From a virus: a stretch of DNA of 64,000 nucleotides. Below the pieces are notes generated by a model. That model saw only the letters and a program-made list of their open reading frames with translations. It was not told the origin of the DNA and did no database searches. This document shows positions 49,435 to 58,433 of this stretch, piece by piece. How positions within the stretch are numbered: position 1 is the first letter of the stretch; every line of letters starts with the position of its first letter. The translations under genes were made by a program, and so were the position numbers. The stretch is taken from positions 1-64,000 of IMG/VR virus record IMGVR_UViG_3300025652_000047; one strand, written 5' to 3'.

Positions 49435-50880
49435 ATGACACAATTTAAAAGAAATAATAAGCTTGACATGGAAGAAATTCTGGTTGCAAAGCCACAAGCT
49501 TTTTCAAAAAACACTCCTGTATTAGGAGCTAGTAACATGAACCTAGTAGATGGACAATTTGGTGTAGCATCTGCAGATTTTTATGGTACAGTTACTGCAA
49601 ATACATTTTTAGCAGGTGGTGAGACAGCATCAAATGTTAGAGCTATTAGAGTAATTCAGGGTACACCTGCAAGTTCTAATTTAGCATTAGCGGATGCATG
49701 GCAAGTATCTGATCCTGCGTATGTAGCATCAGATGATATACACAAAGATAATGTAAGATCTCTTACTTTAACTAAGCCTAGGACAGCAGTATATTCTGCA
49801 ACTGCGGTTGTTGATTTTCCTGCACCTTTAGACAATTCTGATTATGGAATTATAGTAGAGATGGACTCTAATCAAATAGAGAAAACTCATGGGTTCAATA
49901 CTAAATCAGCAATAAGCAAAATACTTAGCCCTGATTTTACAGATTTAGGTACAGTTAGTCCTAAAGATTATGTACTTCAGAATTTACTTTACAAACTTAA
50001 CCTTAAGTCTTTTACTTTCACAGGAGAGAACGGAGATTCAAAAGGTAAAGATCCGTTTGTAGCTTTAGCTATCAATGCAGTAGGTGGAGCAGGTACTCCA
50101 ATAGGTGCAATAGTAGTAGGAGATGTAGTACCATTTATGACATACCAAGGTATCACATCTAGTGTTACAATTACTCCAGAGATGGTAGCAGGTTTAGCAA
50201 AATTACTTAAGTTACAAGCTGCAGCAGTAACTGCAGGAGATGCAACTGAAGCAATTGTAGCTGCATCTACAATAGAGGTAATTGACCTTACTACTGCAGG
50301 AGCAGCAGCTAAAGTAGATGGCTTTATTGTTTTAGGTGAGAGAGATTCAATTCCATTAGGAGTGAATACTAATCCAAATTATACAGTAGATGTTACAGTT
50401 AATTTAACTGATGCATTTAGAGTATCTGAAGGATTTAGCCAAACAAAGTCTTACAGTGAAGAGTCTAAAAACATGAATTGGTCTTTAGCTAATAGACGTA
50501 GATCACAAAGAATGAATCATAATCTATATGTAGAAACTGATTATCCTTCATTCAATGTAGTAGAAGGTTTTAATTATGTTGGAGAAAATACTCCATATAC
50601 TTCTGCTATTTTAGATTACTTTGATTACGAGGAAACTTTAACTAGAGAGGAGCATAATCCTAAGCAATTAGTTATGCTTATGCCAGCAGTTATGGATGTA
50701 ACAGAAACAGTTACTACTGTACTAGCAGCTTATACTTCTGATACTGATAATTTATTTTCAGTAATTGCAGTTAGTGCAGACGGTGCTACTTCAAATGTAC
50801 CATTTGTAACTGATTACAATGCAGTATTTGTACCTTGGGTAGCAAGTACTGATGCAGTAATTGTAGGTACTCTTTCTTAA
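49435..50880 (+). CDS. Virion structural protein (tail or decoration)
   Basis: A 481-residue, Ala/Thr/Val-rich protein without Cys clusters (TVTANTFLAGGETASNVRAI; LAKLLKLQAAAVTAGDATEA; GAIVVGDVVPFMTYQGI). A strong terminator follows. The regular beta-rich composition and position after the neck-type gene suit a major tail or sheath-like structural protein. GC-richer codons hint at high expression. Confidence 0.55.
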   Translation: MTQFKRNNKLDMEEILVAKPQAFSKNTPVLGASNMNLVDGQFGVASADFYGTVTANTFLAGGETASNVRAIRVIQGTPASSNLALADAWQVSDPAYVASDDIHKDNVRSLTLTKPRTAVYSATAVVDFPAPLDNSDYGIIVEMDSNQIEKTHGFNTKSAISKILSPDFTDLGTVSPKDYVLQNLLYKLNLKSFTFTGENGDSKGKDPFVALAINAVGGAGTPIGAIVVGDVVPFMTYQGITSSVTITPEMVAGLAKLLKLQAAAVTAGDATEAIVAASTIEVIDLTTAGAAAKVDGFIVLGERDSIPLGVNTNPNYTVDVTVNLTDAFRVSEGFSQTKSYSEESKNMNWSLANRRRSQRMNHNLYVETDYPSFNVVEGFNYVGENTPYTSAILDYFDYEETLTREEHNPKQLVMLMPAVMDVTETVTTVLAAYTSDTDNLFSVIAVSADGATSNVPFVTDYNAVFVPWVASTDAVIVGTLS

Positions 50881-50896
50881 TATTTACAAATATATA

Positions 50897-50937
50897 ATGC
50901 AAACTTTTCCTAGTAATGGGAGAGGTTTGCATTTTTT
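50897..50937 (+). terminator. Strong intrinsic terminator
   Basis: ATGCAAAC-TTTTCC pairs with GGGAGA-GGTTTGCAT around a 7-base loop and is followed by TTTTT. It separates the structural gene at 49.4-50.9 kb from the paired fibre-type genes. Confidence 0.85.
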
Positions 50938-50950
50938 AATATAATATCCC

Positions 50951-51580
50951 ATGGACATTAAAAAAACATTTATAAAAGTATTTAATTCTAAAGATACTAT
51001 TTTTGGGAGATCAGATGCTAGAGAATCTAAAAGTATAAGTGGAGGATTAGCTAACTATAATAAAAGTTTTATAAGTTTAGTATCTAAAGCGTTAGAATAT
51101 TTGGGAAATACTGAAGGAAATTCCCTATGCGATGCAATTAAAAATTGCACTCCAGATATAGACATTATAACTTCATTTGAACTCCAAAATAATACTTACA
51201 ATCTTGGGGATTTTAAAGACCAAGTATTACGAATTAGAAATATAGGAGATGATCCTACAAAAGGACTTATTACAGTATTTATGTCTGATATAGCTGGATT
51301 TACAATTACTTTTGACCAGACTCAAACAACTGCTTCCGTAGTTTTAGGATCAAAAGATGTAAATAATAATGACTGGATAGCAATACCTATGGTAGGTGGA
51401 ATAGCATATCAGAGTATAGTATCTATACCAGGAAACGGAGAAAGTAAAATTGGAATAATTACAGAAGCAACTCAAGCAGGTGTAAGTTCAACTATGGAGA
51501 TTATTATACAGAATGGATCTGGAGGAGAAACTAATTACACTAATAACTCAGACACTAAACTTCTTTCGGTTTCAGCATAA
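50951..51580 (+). CDS. Tail protein with shared N-terminal module and a CARDB-like domain
   Basis: A 209-residue protein. Residues 1-45 (MDIKKTFIKVFNSKDTIFGR then SGGLANYNKSF) are a module repeated in the next gene. Residues from about 78 onward form a CARDB-like beta domain also present in the phage lipoprotein at 27.2 kb (LRIRNIGDD, NNNDWIAIPMVGG, end GSGGETNYTNN). The module probably anchors the protein to the virion, and the domain may touch the receptor. Both inferences need structural proof. Confidence 0.65.
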   Translation: MDIKKTFIKVFNSKDTIFGRSDARESKSISGGLANYNKSFISLVSKALEYLGNTEGNSLCDAIKNCTPDIDIITSFELQNNTYNLGDFKDQVLRIRNIGDDPTKGLITVFMSDIAGFTITFDQTQTTASVVLGSKDVNNNDWIAIPMVGGIAYQSIVSIPGNGESKIGIITEATQAGVSSTMEIIIQNGSGGETNYTNNSDTKLLSVSA

Positions 51581-51590
51581 AAATATAATA

Positions 51591-53825
51591 ATGGATATTA
51601 AAAAAACATTTATAAAAGTATTTAATTCTAAAGATACTATTTTTGGGAGATCAGATTCTGCTGGATCATCTAAAGTAATAGGTGGATTAGCTAACTACAA
51701 TCGTAAATTTGTAGATTTAGTAGCAATGGCTGCTGCAGAACTCAATATAGCAAATGTAGGAGGATCTGTTATTTCAGGAGTTACAGAAGTTCCTGATTTC
51801 AATGCAAGTACATACCCAGAAGGTACAGTAGTGCAAGGAGATAGTATAGGAGCATTTATTTCTGATGGTATCCAGTGGGTAACACTTCAATCATCTCAAA
51901 AAAAAGTTATTGAAATACCTAATACTGAATTTGCTATTGTTAGTAATCCTACTATATCAGAAGTGAGAACTTGGGTTGATGCAAATTTGACTGATTTACA
52001 GAAAGTAAACAGTGAACTCTATATGATAGAAGCTTTGCAAGACTTTTCTACTGAAGATGTATATACTGGGGTAACTTTCTTTACTCCAGGATTAAGTGGG
52101 GTAGCTGATATTAATATTACATCAATGGATATTGATGGCGTTAATTATCCAATAAGCTCTTCATATAAAACTGGAGGTGTATATGACCAAGACGTAGTAC
52201 AACTTTTAATAGATATAAATACAGCTACAGCAAGTGCAGGCTTAGTATTTGATACTATAACTGTAGGTGGACCACACCAAACTGGGGATAATTTTATTAT
52301 GCCTCTTAATTTAGTTTCAGGTAATTCTGAATCTATTAATATAAGTATTAACTTTGATAATATAGCAACTCTTGGTCCTGAAACTATAGATTATGAGCTT
52401 GTATATACTATTACAACATTAGGTTCAACTCCAGATGAACCAGATTATATTTGGAGTATTGTTCAAGATGAAATCTTACAAAAGTTTAGAAGACAAAATG
52501 ATGGTGCAATTTGGTACATAGATCCTTCAATAGCAGTAGGGAGAGAAGTTTATGGACAAAAAGGTAACCCTGATAGACCTTTAAGAGTATTTGATCATAT
52601 ACAAGCTAATGCTAATTTAGTAGACAATGATACAGTATTATTTAGAGCAGGAAATTACACAACTACTAACGCAACTGCAATTGTCAAAGGTAATGTATAT
52701 TATAAATTTGAACCAGGTGCAATAGTAGGAGGGTCTGCTGTTGGTACAAAGATTATTACTGCTCCTGACGGTGAATTTTTAAATATTACAGGATATTTAG
52801 ATACTCAAATGTACGTAGAATCTGATGGAGTAGGGGAAGTATCGGTTACTGCAAAAGCACTTGGAAATCTAATTATAACAAATGGAACTGTATCTAAAGT
52901 ACATATGGATGTAGACCACATTGAAGGTCAAAATACATCTAGTTCATTTTTAAGTTTTTATACCCCTAATGATATAGGAGCAGTAGTAGCAAATATAAAA
53001 ACATTACGTAGTAATTTTCTTACTGATAGTTTTCCAAATAATTGTGATTATAACGTAAATATAGGTAGGATATTATTCGATGGTTATAATGGTCCTCAAC
53101 TTTTTCCTATTTATCAAGTAGATGGATTAAATGCAAATATAAATATAGGATCCGTTATAGTAAATGGAGATAGTTTACCAAGTAATGCACTTATTGGTAA
53201 AGCCATAGGGGGGTCAGGGCATTACCTTACCAATTCCACTGTTAATATAACAGTTGATTATTTTAAAGCTATAACCGCACCTTCAAGTGAATTTAATACT
53301 TCAAGTTTAGTAAATCTAAATTCCCTCCTTACTTTTACAAATAGCAATATTACTTTAGATATAAAATCAGGAGTTACAGCCTATCAATTATACAAAGGAG
53401 GTGCAAATGATACAGTTACTGATGCTTGGACTAATTCAAATATTACTTACAAAGGCAATTTAGAATTACTTGGGTTATTTGATCCACTACAACAATTTAT
53501 GGTTATGGATTCTACTTCATACATAGCTTTAGAAGGTAAATTTACAACTCCTGCTGCCAACTTACTTAGGTTATCTAGAATAACATCTGCAGGCACAATT
53601 TTTATAAGAGATGCAAAATTGCAATCTGAAAAAGAAGCTATTGAAGTTACAAGTCCAGATTCTATAATAATAACTAACAGTACAATTATTACAGATGGTA
53701 CAGTAGATATAATAAATACTACTAATGATGTAGTATCAGATAGTGTAGTTACAAATACACTTGTAACAGGAGGTTATTCTGTAGTAGGTACTGCACCAGT
53801 CAGAAATGCAGCTTTTAGAATATAA
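51591..53825 (+). CDS. Tail fibre/spike with beta-helix-like domain
   Basis: Start taken at ATG 51591 (744 residues) because it begins with the same module as the 50951 gene. The 26 extra upstream residues overlap the previous gene and are unlikely. After the anchor, a beta-rich part leads to about residues 300-720, rich in Asn/Thr/Val with regular short strands (NDTVLFRAGNYTTTNATAI; GEFLNITGYLDTQMYVES; VKGNVYYKFEPGAIVGGSA), typical of a right-handed beta-helix spike. It may bind or degrade a host polysaccharide. No catalytic residue could be pointed out. Confidence 0.65.
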   Translation: MDIKKTFIKVFNSKDTIFGRSDSAGSSKVIGGLANYNRKFVDLVAMAAAELNIANVGGSVISGVTEVPDFNASTYPEGTVVQGDSIGAFISDGIQWVTLQSSQKKVIEIPNTEFAIVSNPTISEVRTWVDANLTDLQKVNSELYMIEALQDFSTEDVYTGVTFFTPGLSGVADINITSMDIDGVNYPISSSYKTGGVYDQDVVQLLIDINTATASAGLVFDTITVGGPHQTGDNFIMPLNLVSGNSESINISINFDNIATLGPETIDYELVYTITTLGSTPDEPDYIWSIVQDEILQKFRRQNDGAIWYIDPSIAVGREVYGQKGNPDRPLRVFDHIQANANLVDNDTVLFRAGNYTTTNATAIVKGNVYYKFEPGAIVGGSAVGTKIITAPDGEFLNITGYLDTQMYVESDGVGEVSVTAKALGNLIITNGTVSKVHMDVDHIEGQNTSSSFLSFYTPNDIGAVVANIKTLRSNFLTDSFPNNCDYNVNIGRILFDGYNGPQLFPIYQVDGLNANINIGSVIVNGDSLPSNALIGKAIGGSGHYLTNSTVNITVDYFKAITAPSSEFNTSSLVNLNSLLTFTNSNITLDIKSGVTAYQLYKGGANDTVTDAWTNSNITYKGNLELLGLFDPLQQFMVMDSTSYIALEGKFTTPAANLLRLSRITSAGTIFIRDAKLQSEKEAIEVTSPDSIIITNSTIITDGTVDIINTTNDVVSDSVVTNTLVTGGYSVVGTAPVRNAAFRI

Positions 53826-53862
53826 ATTTTCAATTAATACACAACATTTAAAATAAAAAATT

Positions 53863-54084
53863 ATGGGTAAGTATAACGATTTAACAATAATGGATCAGAT
53901 AAAAGGATGGAGATATAGTTTATTATATGTAGCTGCATTCTTAGTTATGTTAGCATATTTCTATATATTTGATAACACAGAAGAAGTATCTAATTCAGAT
54001 ACTGTAATGATAGCAGTTCCATACATTGTCATAGGAGCAATTGCAGGGGTAGTACATTGGAAAAAGCTATTAGGAACTAAGTAA
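53863..54084 (+). CDS. Small membrane protein, two helices (holin candidate)
   Basis: A 73-residue protein with helix 1 (YSLLYVAAFLVMLAYFYIF), an acidic loop (DNTEEVSNSD), helix 2 (VMIAVPYIVIGAIAGVVHW) and a Lys-rich tail. Two-helix topology with charged ends and a position between tail and adhesin genes suit a class II holin. No family match is claimed. Confidence 0.55.
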   Translation: MGKYNDLTIMDQIKGWRYSLLYVAAFLVMLAYFYIFDNTEEVSNSDTVMIAVPYIVIGAIAGVVHWKKLLGTK

Positions 54085-54103
54085 CATAATAAATATATAA
54101 ACA

Positions 54104-54466
54104 ATGGGAATTTTGAAAATAGCACTAGTTATAGTAGCAATAGTATATTGGATTATATATACTGCAAAAGTAGATGCTGGACATATTTTAGAAGGGGAAG
54201 GTATTAAAGACCATACTCCTAGAACAATACAAAGAATCTGTGTTGGAGTACTAGTTGCTTGTATTCATCCTTTCCTTGGTTTAATTACAGCTCTTTTGTT
54301 TTGGGCGTTATTTGATACTATATTAAATTATTTAAGAGGACTCCCACTTTCATATATAGGTAATACTGCAAAAACAGATATATTTTTTACTAATCATAAA
54401 TATACTTACTGGGCATTAAAAGGACTTGCTTTATTTTGGTCATTAATTCTAATAACATATATATAA
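54104..54466 (+). CDS. Multi-pass membrane protein
   Basis: A 120-residue protein with helices at about 4-22 (IALVIVAIVYWIIYTA), 45-75 (ICVGVLVACIHPFLGLITAL then LFWALFD) and 100-120 (GLALFWSLILITYI). A soluble segment before the second helix is polar. It may act with the 53863 protein in lysis or in membrane remodelling. No family. Confidence 0.5.
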   Translation: MGILKIALVIVAIVYWIIYTAKVDAGHILEGEGIKDHTPRTIQRICVGVLVACIHPFLGLITALLFWALFDTILNYLRGLPLSYIGNTAKTDIFFTNHKYTYWALKGLALFWSLILITYI

Positions 54467-54467
54467 T

Positions 54468-56714
54468 ATGAACACAACTTTTAATTGTTATAACAGTGTA
54501 ATCATAGAAAACCCTGATTCTAACCCTTACTATGGGATATTTTCAGGCTTTGACTATGTTAATATGTCTGCATATGGTGGGGATAGTTATACTGTAGTAA
54601 CATCAAACCAAGATATTATTGATGCTTTTGCAGCATTAGGTATACCAGTCAAACTAAATGGCTACGAGATAGTTATATTAGATACTACTTATAGTGCTGT
54701 AAATCTAACTTCTTCAAAGAATCCTGAAATAAAATTTACAGATGCATTAAGTGTAGATACTTGTATTACTACAGAGACTAGGTTTAACTTAGCATTTTAT
54801 GGAGGAGATTCTATAGAGTTTTTATATTCCATAGAAGAAATAAAAACTAGATTAGAATTTTTAACTCAAGTAGATGTTACAGTAACAACATGTGGAGCTA
54901 TTTTTGATAAGTATCCTGGATCTGTTCAAGATATTATAATAGATAGTGACCCTACAGCAACATATACCATAAGTACGGTAGCTACTTCAATTGATTTTGG
55001 AATACATAATGCTATAGATTTAACTCCATATGGAGGCACTATAATAGGTGTAACTACAGAAGCACAGGTTATAACAGCTTTTGCAGCATTAGGAATTACA
55101 ATAACTTTTGATGATACTGCACCTATATTGGTAGAGTACACAGGAGCTGTATACCCTATAGAATTATGCTTAATAGATACTTTTGAAATAACAGGTTTTA
55201 ACTTTGATAAAGTTAATTTTCCTGTAGAATACGGAGGTACACAAGTACTTAATTCACCTGCTGCTATACAGAGTTATTTAGCAACTAATTATTCAACATC
55301 TACTACGTTTGTAAATAACCCTACAGGTTATACTTACACTGTAGTTACTCCAGTATGTACAGAGATAGCAAATATAACTACAGATATATTCAATGTTGTT
55401 TCCGCTAATCCTGATATATATGAGTTTTGTATAGAACAAAATACATCTTTTTCTACTAATATATTGGGTAATGATTCAATGGTAGATGGTGAAGAAGTAA
55501 TTAAAATAAATGGACAAAGTGTTGTAACAGGTACTTCTGTTAATATTGCTGCTGGATTAGATATAATTTACGAAGGTAATGGAGATATTCAAATAGTAGG
55601 TTCAAATGATTACGTATCTAATTTAACAGACACAGTTACTTATACAATAAGAAACAATGATAATCAAGAGGCTGGGTCTTTTATTCAGTTTTGCTTTGCA
55701 GATACTCCAGTAGTTAATCCTGATGCAGTTACAATGACTTGTAATACGCCATCAGCGTTACTTACAGTATTAGCAAATGACTTTACTGCATACAATAACC
55801 TAACTATAACACATATAAATAATATACAAATAGGAGTACAAACTAGTATTAACTTAGAACCTGGGTTAGATATTACAAGTATAGATACTGCAGTAGGCTT
55901 TATAATTACACCTAGCGATGATTACCAAGGTTCTGGTAGTATATCTTATACAGTAACAAATGGAGCCTTTACAGCTACTGGGTACGTAGAGTATGTAGTA
56001 AGTGATTGTGATCCATGTGTTACAAACAATTTAACATTTCCAGTGACAGCAGATTGTGCTGAATTATGCTGGAGTTCATTATTAAATTCACTATCTCCAG
56101 TTGCTAATTTTATACTACAATTCTTAGATAGTTCTGGGAACCCAGTAGAAAATGCAAATGGAGACATAATAAAAGTTGCAAATGGTACATTCTATGATTC
56201 GAGTAGTACTTTGCCTATTGACACTTGTATACCTTTTAAAGCAGGAGACTATTCAGTAGAAATAATAGATTCTGATTTAGGTAGTAATTTACTATGTCCT
56301 TCATTGGATTTTACTATGTTGCCAGTAACTTGTGATGGAAACCCTTGTACATTTAGTTATAATGGACCAGGTGGAGTAGCTTCTAGTTTACAATTTAATG
56401 TAGAAGTAGGTCCTACAGCTACTATAACAATAGTAGATTTTGAACCTTATAGTCAGCCAGATGGAATAGTAATAGAGTATAATGGCAGTGTTATATATCA
56501 TACAGGATTATCTGCAACAATGCCATATATAAGTGATGCAATAACTAGTTTTGTATGTAGTGGAATAATTTATACTTCACAAATAGTTCCTGATCCTGTT
56601 AATGTAGACATATCAGTACCATACATACCAGGAGTAGAAACTGCTTTAGTAAGTATTTATGGAAAACCATGTACAACTACAGGTTGGAATCTAACAATTA
56701 AATGTACCGCATAA
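54468..56714 (+). CDS. Large repeat/adhesin-like virion protein
   Basis: A 748-residue Cys-containing protein. The first 260 residues contain four degenerate repeats marked by YGG at residues 36, 111, 188 and 255, with helix IIDAFAALGI or VITAFAALGI following two of them. Residues about 330-500 carry cadherin-like/Big_9-type segments (NILGNDSMVDGEEVIKING; VLANDFTAYNNLTITHINN; GSGSISYTVTNGAFTATGYV). The C-terminus ends NLTIKCTA. It is probably a fibre or adhesion protein of the tail. No signal peptide. Confidence 0.6.
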   Translation: MNTTFNCYNSVIIENPDSNPYYGIFSGFDYVNMSAYGGDSYTVVTSNQDIIDAFAALGIPVKLNGYEIVILDTTYSAVNLTSSKNPEIKFTDALSVDTCITTETRFNLAFYGGDSIEFLYSIEEIKTRLEFLTQVDVTVTTCGAIFDKYPGSVQDIIIDSDPTATYTISTVATSIDFGIHNAIDLTPYGGTIIGVTTEAQVITAFAALGITITFDDTAPILVEYTGAVYPIELCLIDTFEITGFNFDKVNFPVEYGGTQVLNSPAAIQSYLATNYSTSTTFVNNPTGYTYTVVTPVCTEIANITTDIFNVVSANPDIYEFCIEQNTSFSTNILGNDSMVDGEEVIKINGQSVVTGTSVNIAAGLDIIYEGNGDIQIVGSNDYVSNLTDTVTYTIRNNDNQEAGSFIQFCFADTPVVNPDAVTMTCNTPSALLTVLANDFTAYNNLTITHINNIQIGVQTSINLEPGLDITSIDTAVGFIITPSDDYQGSGSISYTVTNGAFTATGYVEYVVSDCDPCVTNNLTFPVTADCAELCWSSLLNSLSPVANFILQFLDSSGNPVENANGDIIKVANGTFYDSSSTLPIDTCIPFKAGDYSVEIIDSDLGSNLLCPSLDFTMLPVTCDGNPCTFSYNGPGGVASSLQFNVEVGPTATITIVDFEPYSQPDGIVIEYNGSVIYHTGLSATMPYISDAITSFVCSGIIYTSQIVPDPVNVDISVPYIPGVETALVSIYGKPCTTTGWNLTIKCTA

Positions 56715-58207
56715 TGATATCATATAACACTAATTATATTAATATAGTAAATGATTATATTCCTCAAGTTTTTAACTCTAAGGATTTACTAAAATTATCT
56801 GTAGAGGGTAAAAAGAACTGTTGTACAGATTTAGAATCTATAGAGTTTGATTTACAATATGATCCATCTTGTATATTTACTGCAAGTTATCAGAATTATC
56901 AAGAGCAATCTACATGTACCCCTACAGGAAGTAAAAATCCAGAGGATTGCTTACCTAATCCAATTGCATCTTACTATAAGAATGTATCGGAGTTATATAT
57001 TTTGTTAGGAGGTAAGTCTACTAATATACTTGATAGAGTATATGATATGACTTTAGAAGCTGATATTACACTATTACAGGAAGATATTATTGCTTATTTT
57101 ACAGCTAACAATATAAAAGCCGTAGTAGAAGTTAATATCACTACTAACAGTACAGGATATCTAAAAACAGAAATACTTATATCTAATTTACCTACTAATG
57201 TAAAGTTTGAAAGCTTTATATTAGCAAATGATGAGACTTGTTATGTTAACATAGTTGCAGTATGTGACTTTGGTATTGCATGTGCAGTATCTCAATATGA
57301 GTTACCTAATAATGCTTATATATATTCTATAGTAACAGATGATACTGAATTAATATTATCATCTACTGTAGGGAAGTTTGCGACAGAAGAAGAGTTACAA
57401 GTACTTACTGATTTAATGGCTAATCTCAATTACAATATTGAGTTTTCATTTGATGATACTAATTTTATAGTAAGTACATTAGATAATCCAATTAACTATA
57501 TTAAGTATAAAGTAGGAGCTGGGGAATTTACTTCTTTTAGTACATGTATAACATATGAAGAAGAGCTACCTAAATGTGTATACTCTACAAAGATACCAAA
57601 AGGAAATACAGTTAATTCTGTGTTAGTATATAATGAAGACGAAAGTTTTACTTCTTCTTTATTTGTAGGATCAATAGATTTAACTACGGATACTTATGAA
57701 AATGATTTATACCAAAGTTTCTTACCTTCTAACAGTACTATAACAGTTGAAGAAGACTCTATAACTATAGAGATTACAGATGGAACATATATTCCTTATT
57801 CTATAATAGTAGATGATGTAGTATATTACTTTGCTTGTAACTCGTTAGAATATTTTCAAAATAACTATGACTCCGACTCAATAGAGTTTACAGGTAATGG
57901 GCTCAACTTAAAGTCTGAGTATTTAGGAGGATATACTTCAGGAGTATACAACGTAAAGCTTACAGTTGAGACACAAGAGCAGATAATATCAGAAAGCTAT
58001 TGTTTGTTTGTTGATTTAGACCTCAAGTGTAAAATAGCAAAGCTTACAGACTTAGATGAGCTAAGAGAAGCTATATTTTTATATGAAGCTTTAAATAGCA
58101 TACAAGACTGTGCAGATTGTGAATGTGAAAATGCTTGTATTTTATACCAAGAACTATACAATATTCTTTCAAGAAACAATATAACAAGTGAAAACTGTAA
58201 CTGCTAA
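56714..58207 (+). CDS. Cys-rich fibre-type protein with VFNSKD motif
   Basis: Start at ATG 56714 in a TAATG overlap; the ATG at 56702 would give four extra residues. A 497-residue beta-rich protein. Near its N-terminus it contains QVFNSKDLLKL, sharing VFNSKD with the duplicated module of the 50951/51591 genes. Many Cys (KKNCCTDLES, DCADCECENACILY) lie near the ends, and it terminates ENCNC. Likely a tail-fibre or adapter component. Confidence 0.55.
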   Translation: MISYNTNYINIVNDYIPQVFNSKDLLKLSVEGKKNCCTDLESIEFDLQYDPSCIFTASYQNYQEQSTCTPTGSKNPEDCLPNPIASYYKNVSELYILLGGKSTNILDRVYDMTLEADITLLQEDIIAYFTANNIKAVVEVNITTNSTGYLKTEILISNLPTNVKFESFILANDETCYVNIVAVCDFGIACAVSQYELPNNAYIYSIVTDDTELILSSTVGKFATEEELQVLTDLMANLNYNIEFSFDDTNFIVSTLDNPINYIKYKVGAGEFTSFSTCITYEEELPKCVYSTKIPKGNTVNSVLVYNEDESFTSSLFVGSIDLTTDTYENDLYQSFLPSNSTITVEEDSITIEITDGTYIPYSIIVDDVVYYFACNSLEYFQNNYDSDSIEFTGNGLNLKSEYLGGYTSGVYNVKLTVETQEQIISESYCLFVDLDLKCKIAKLTDLDELREAIFLYEALNSIQDCADCECENACILYQELYNILSRNNITSENCNC

Positions 58208-58433
58208 TATAATAGATAGTAAAGTAAATGCAATAAAGGCTGCTAAGTTCCTTATGGACTGTGGTTACGATGATAGTGAGTATATAGACAATTGGTTAAA
58301 AAATTCTGAATGTCCAGAACTTGCTTGTAAGATCATACTAGTAGATCCTTTATGTTCTACAACTTCAAAAAGTTGTATTACAATAAAGAATAAAATTAAA
58401 GTAACAGAAAAATCAAAGATTTGTAATGATTAA
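58188..58433 (+). CDS. Small Cys-rich protein
   Basis: An 81-residue ORF beginning with GTG (VKTVTANIID), overlapping neighbours by 20 and 8 bases. It has a short helical start (SKVNAIKAAKFLMDCGYDDS), then a Cys-rich segment and a basic ending KVTEKSKICND. The Cys near the C-terminus follows the pattern of its neighbours. Its small size suggests a linker or adapter for the adjacent large fibre proteins. Confidence 0.5.
   Translation: MKTVTANIIDSKVNAIKAAKFLMDCGYDDSEYIDNWLKNSECPELACKIILVDPLCSTTSKSCITIKNKIKVTEKSKICND

Noticed and set aside
51513-51590. Upstream ATG for the beta-helix spike gene
   Set aside because: It overlaps the preceding gene by 68 bases and would place 26 residues before the module that starts the sister protein directly.
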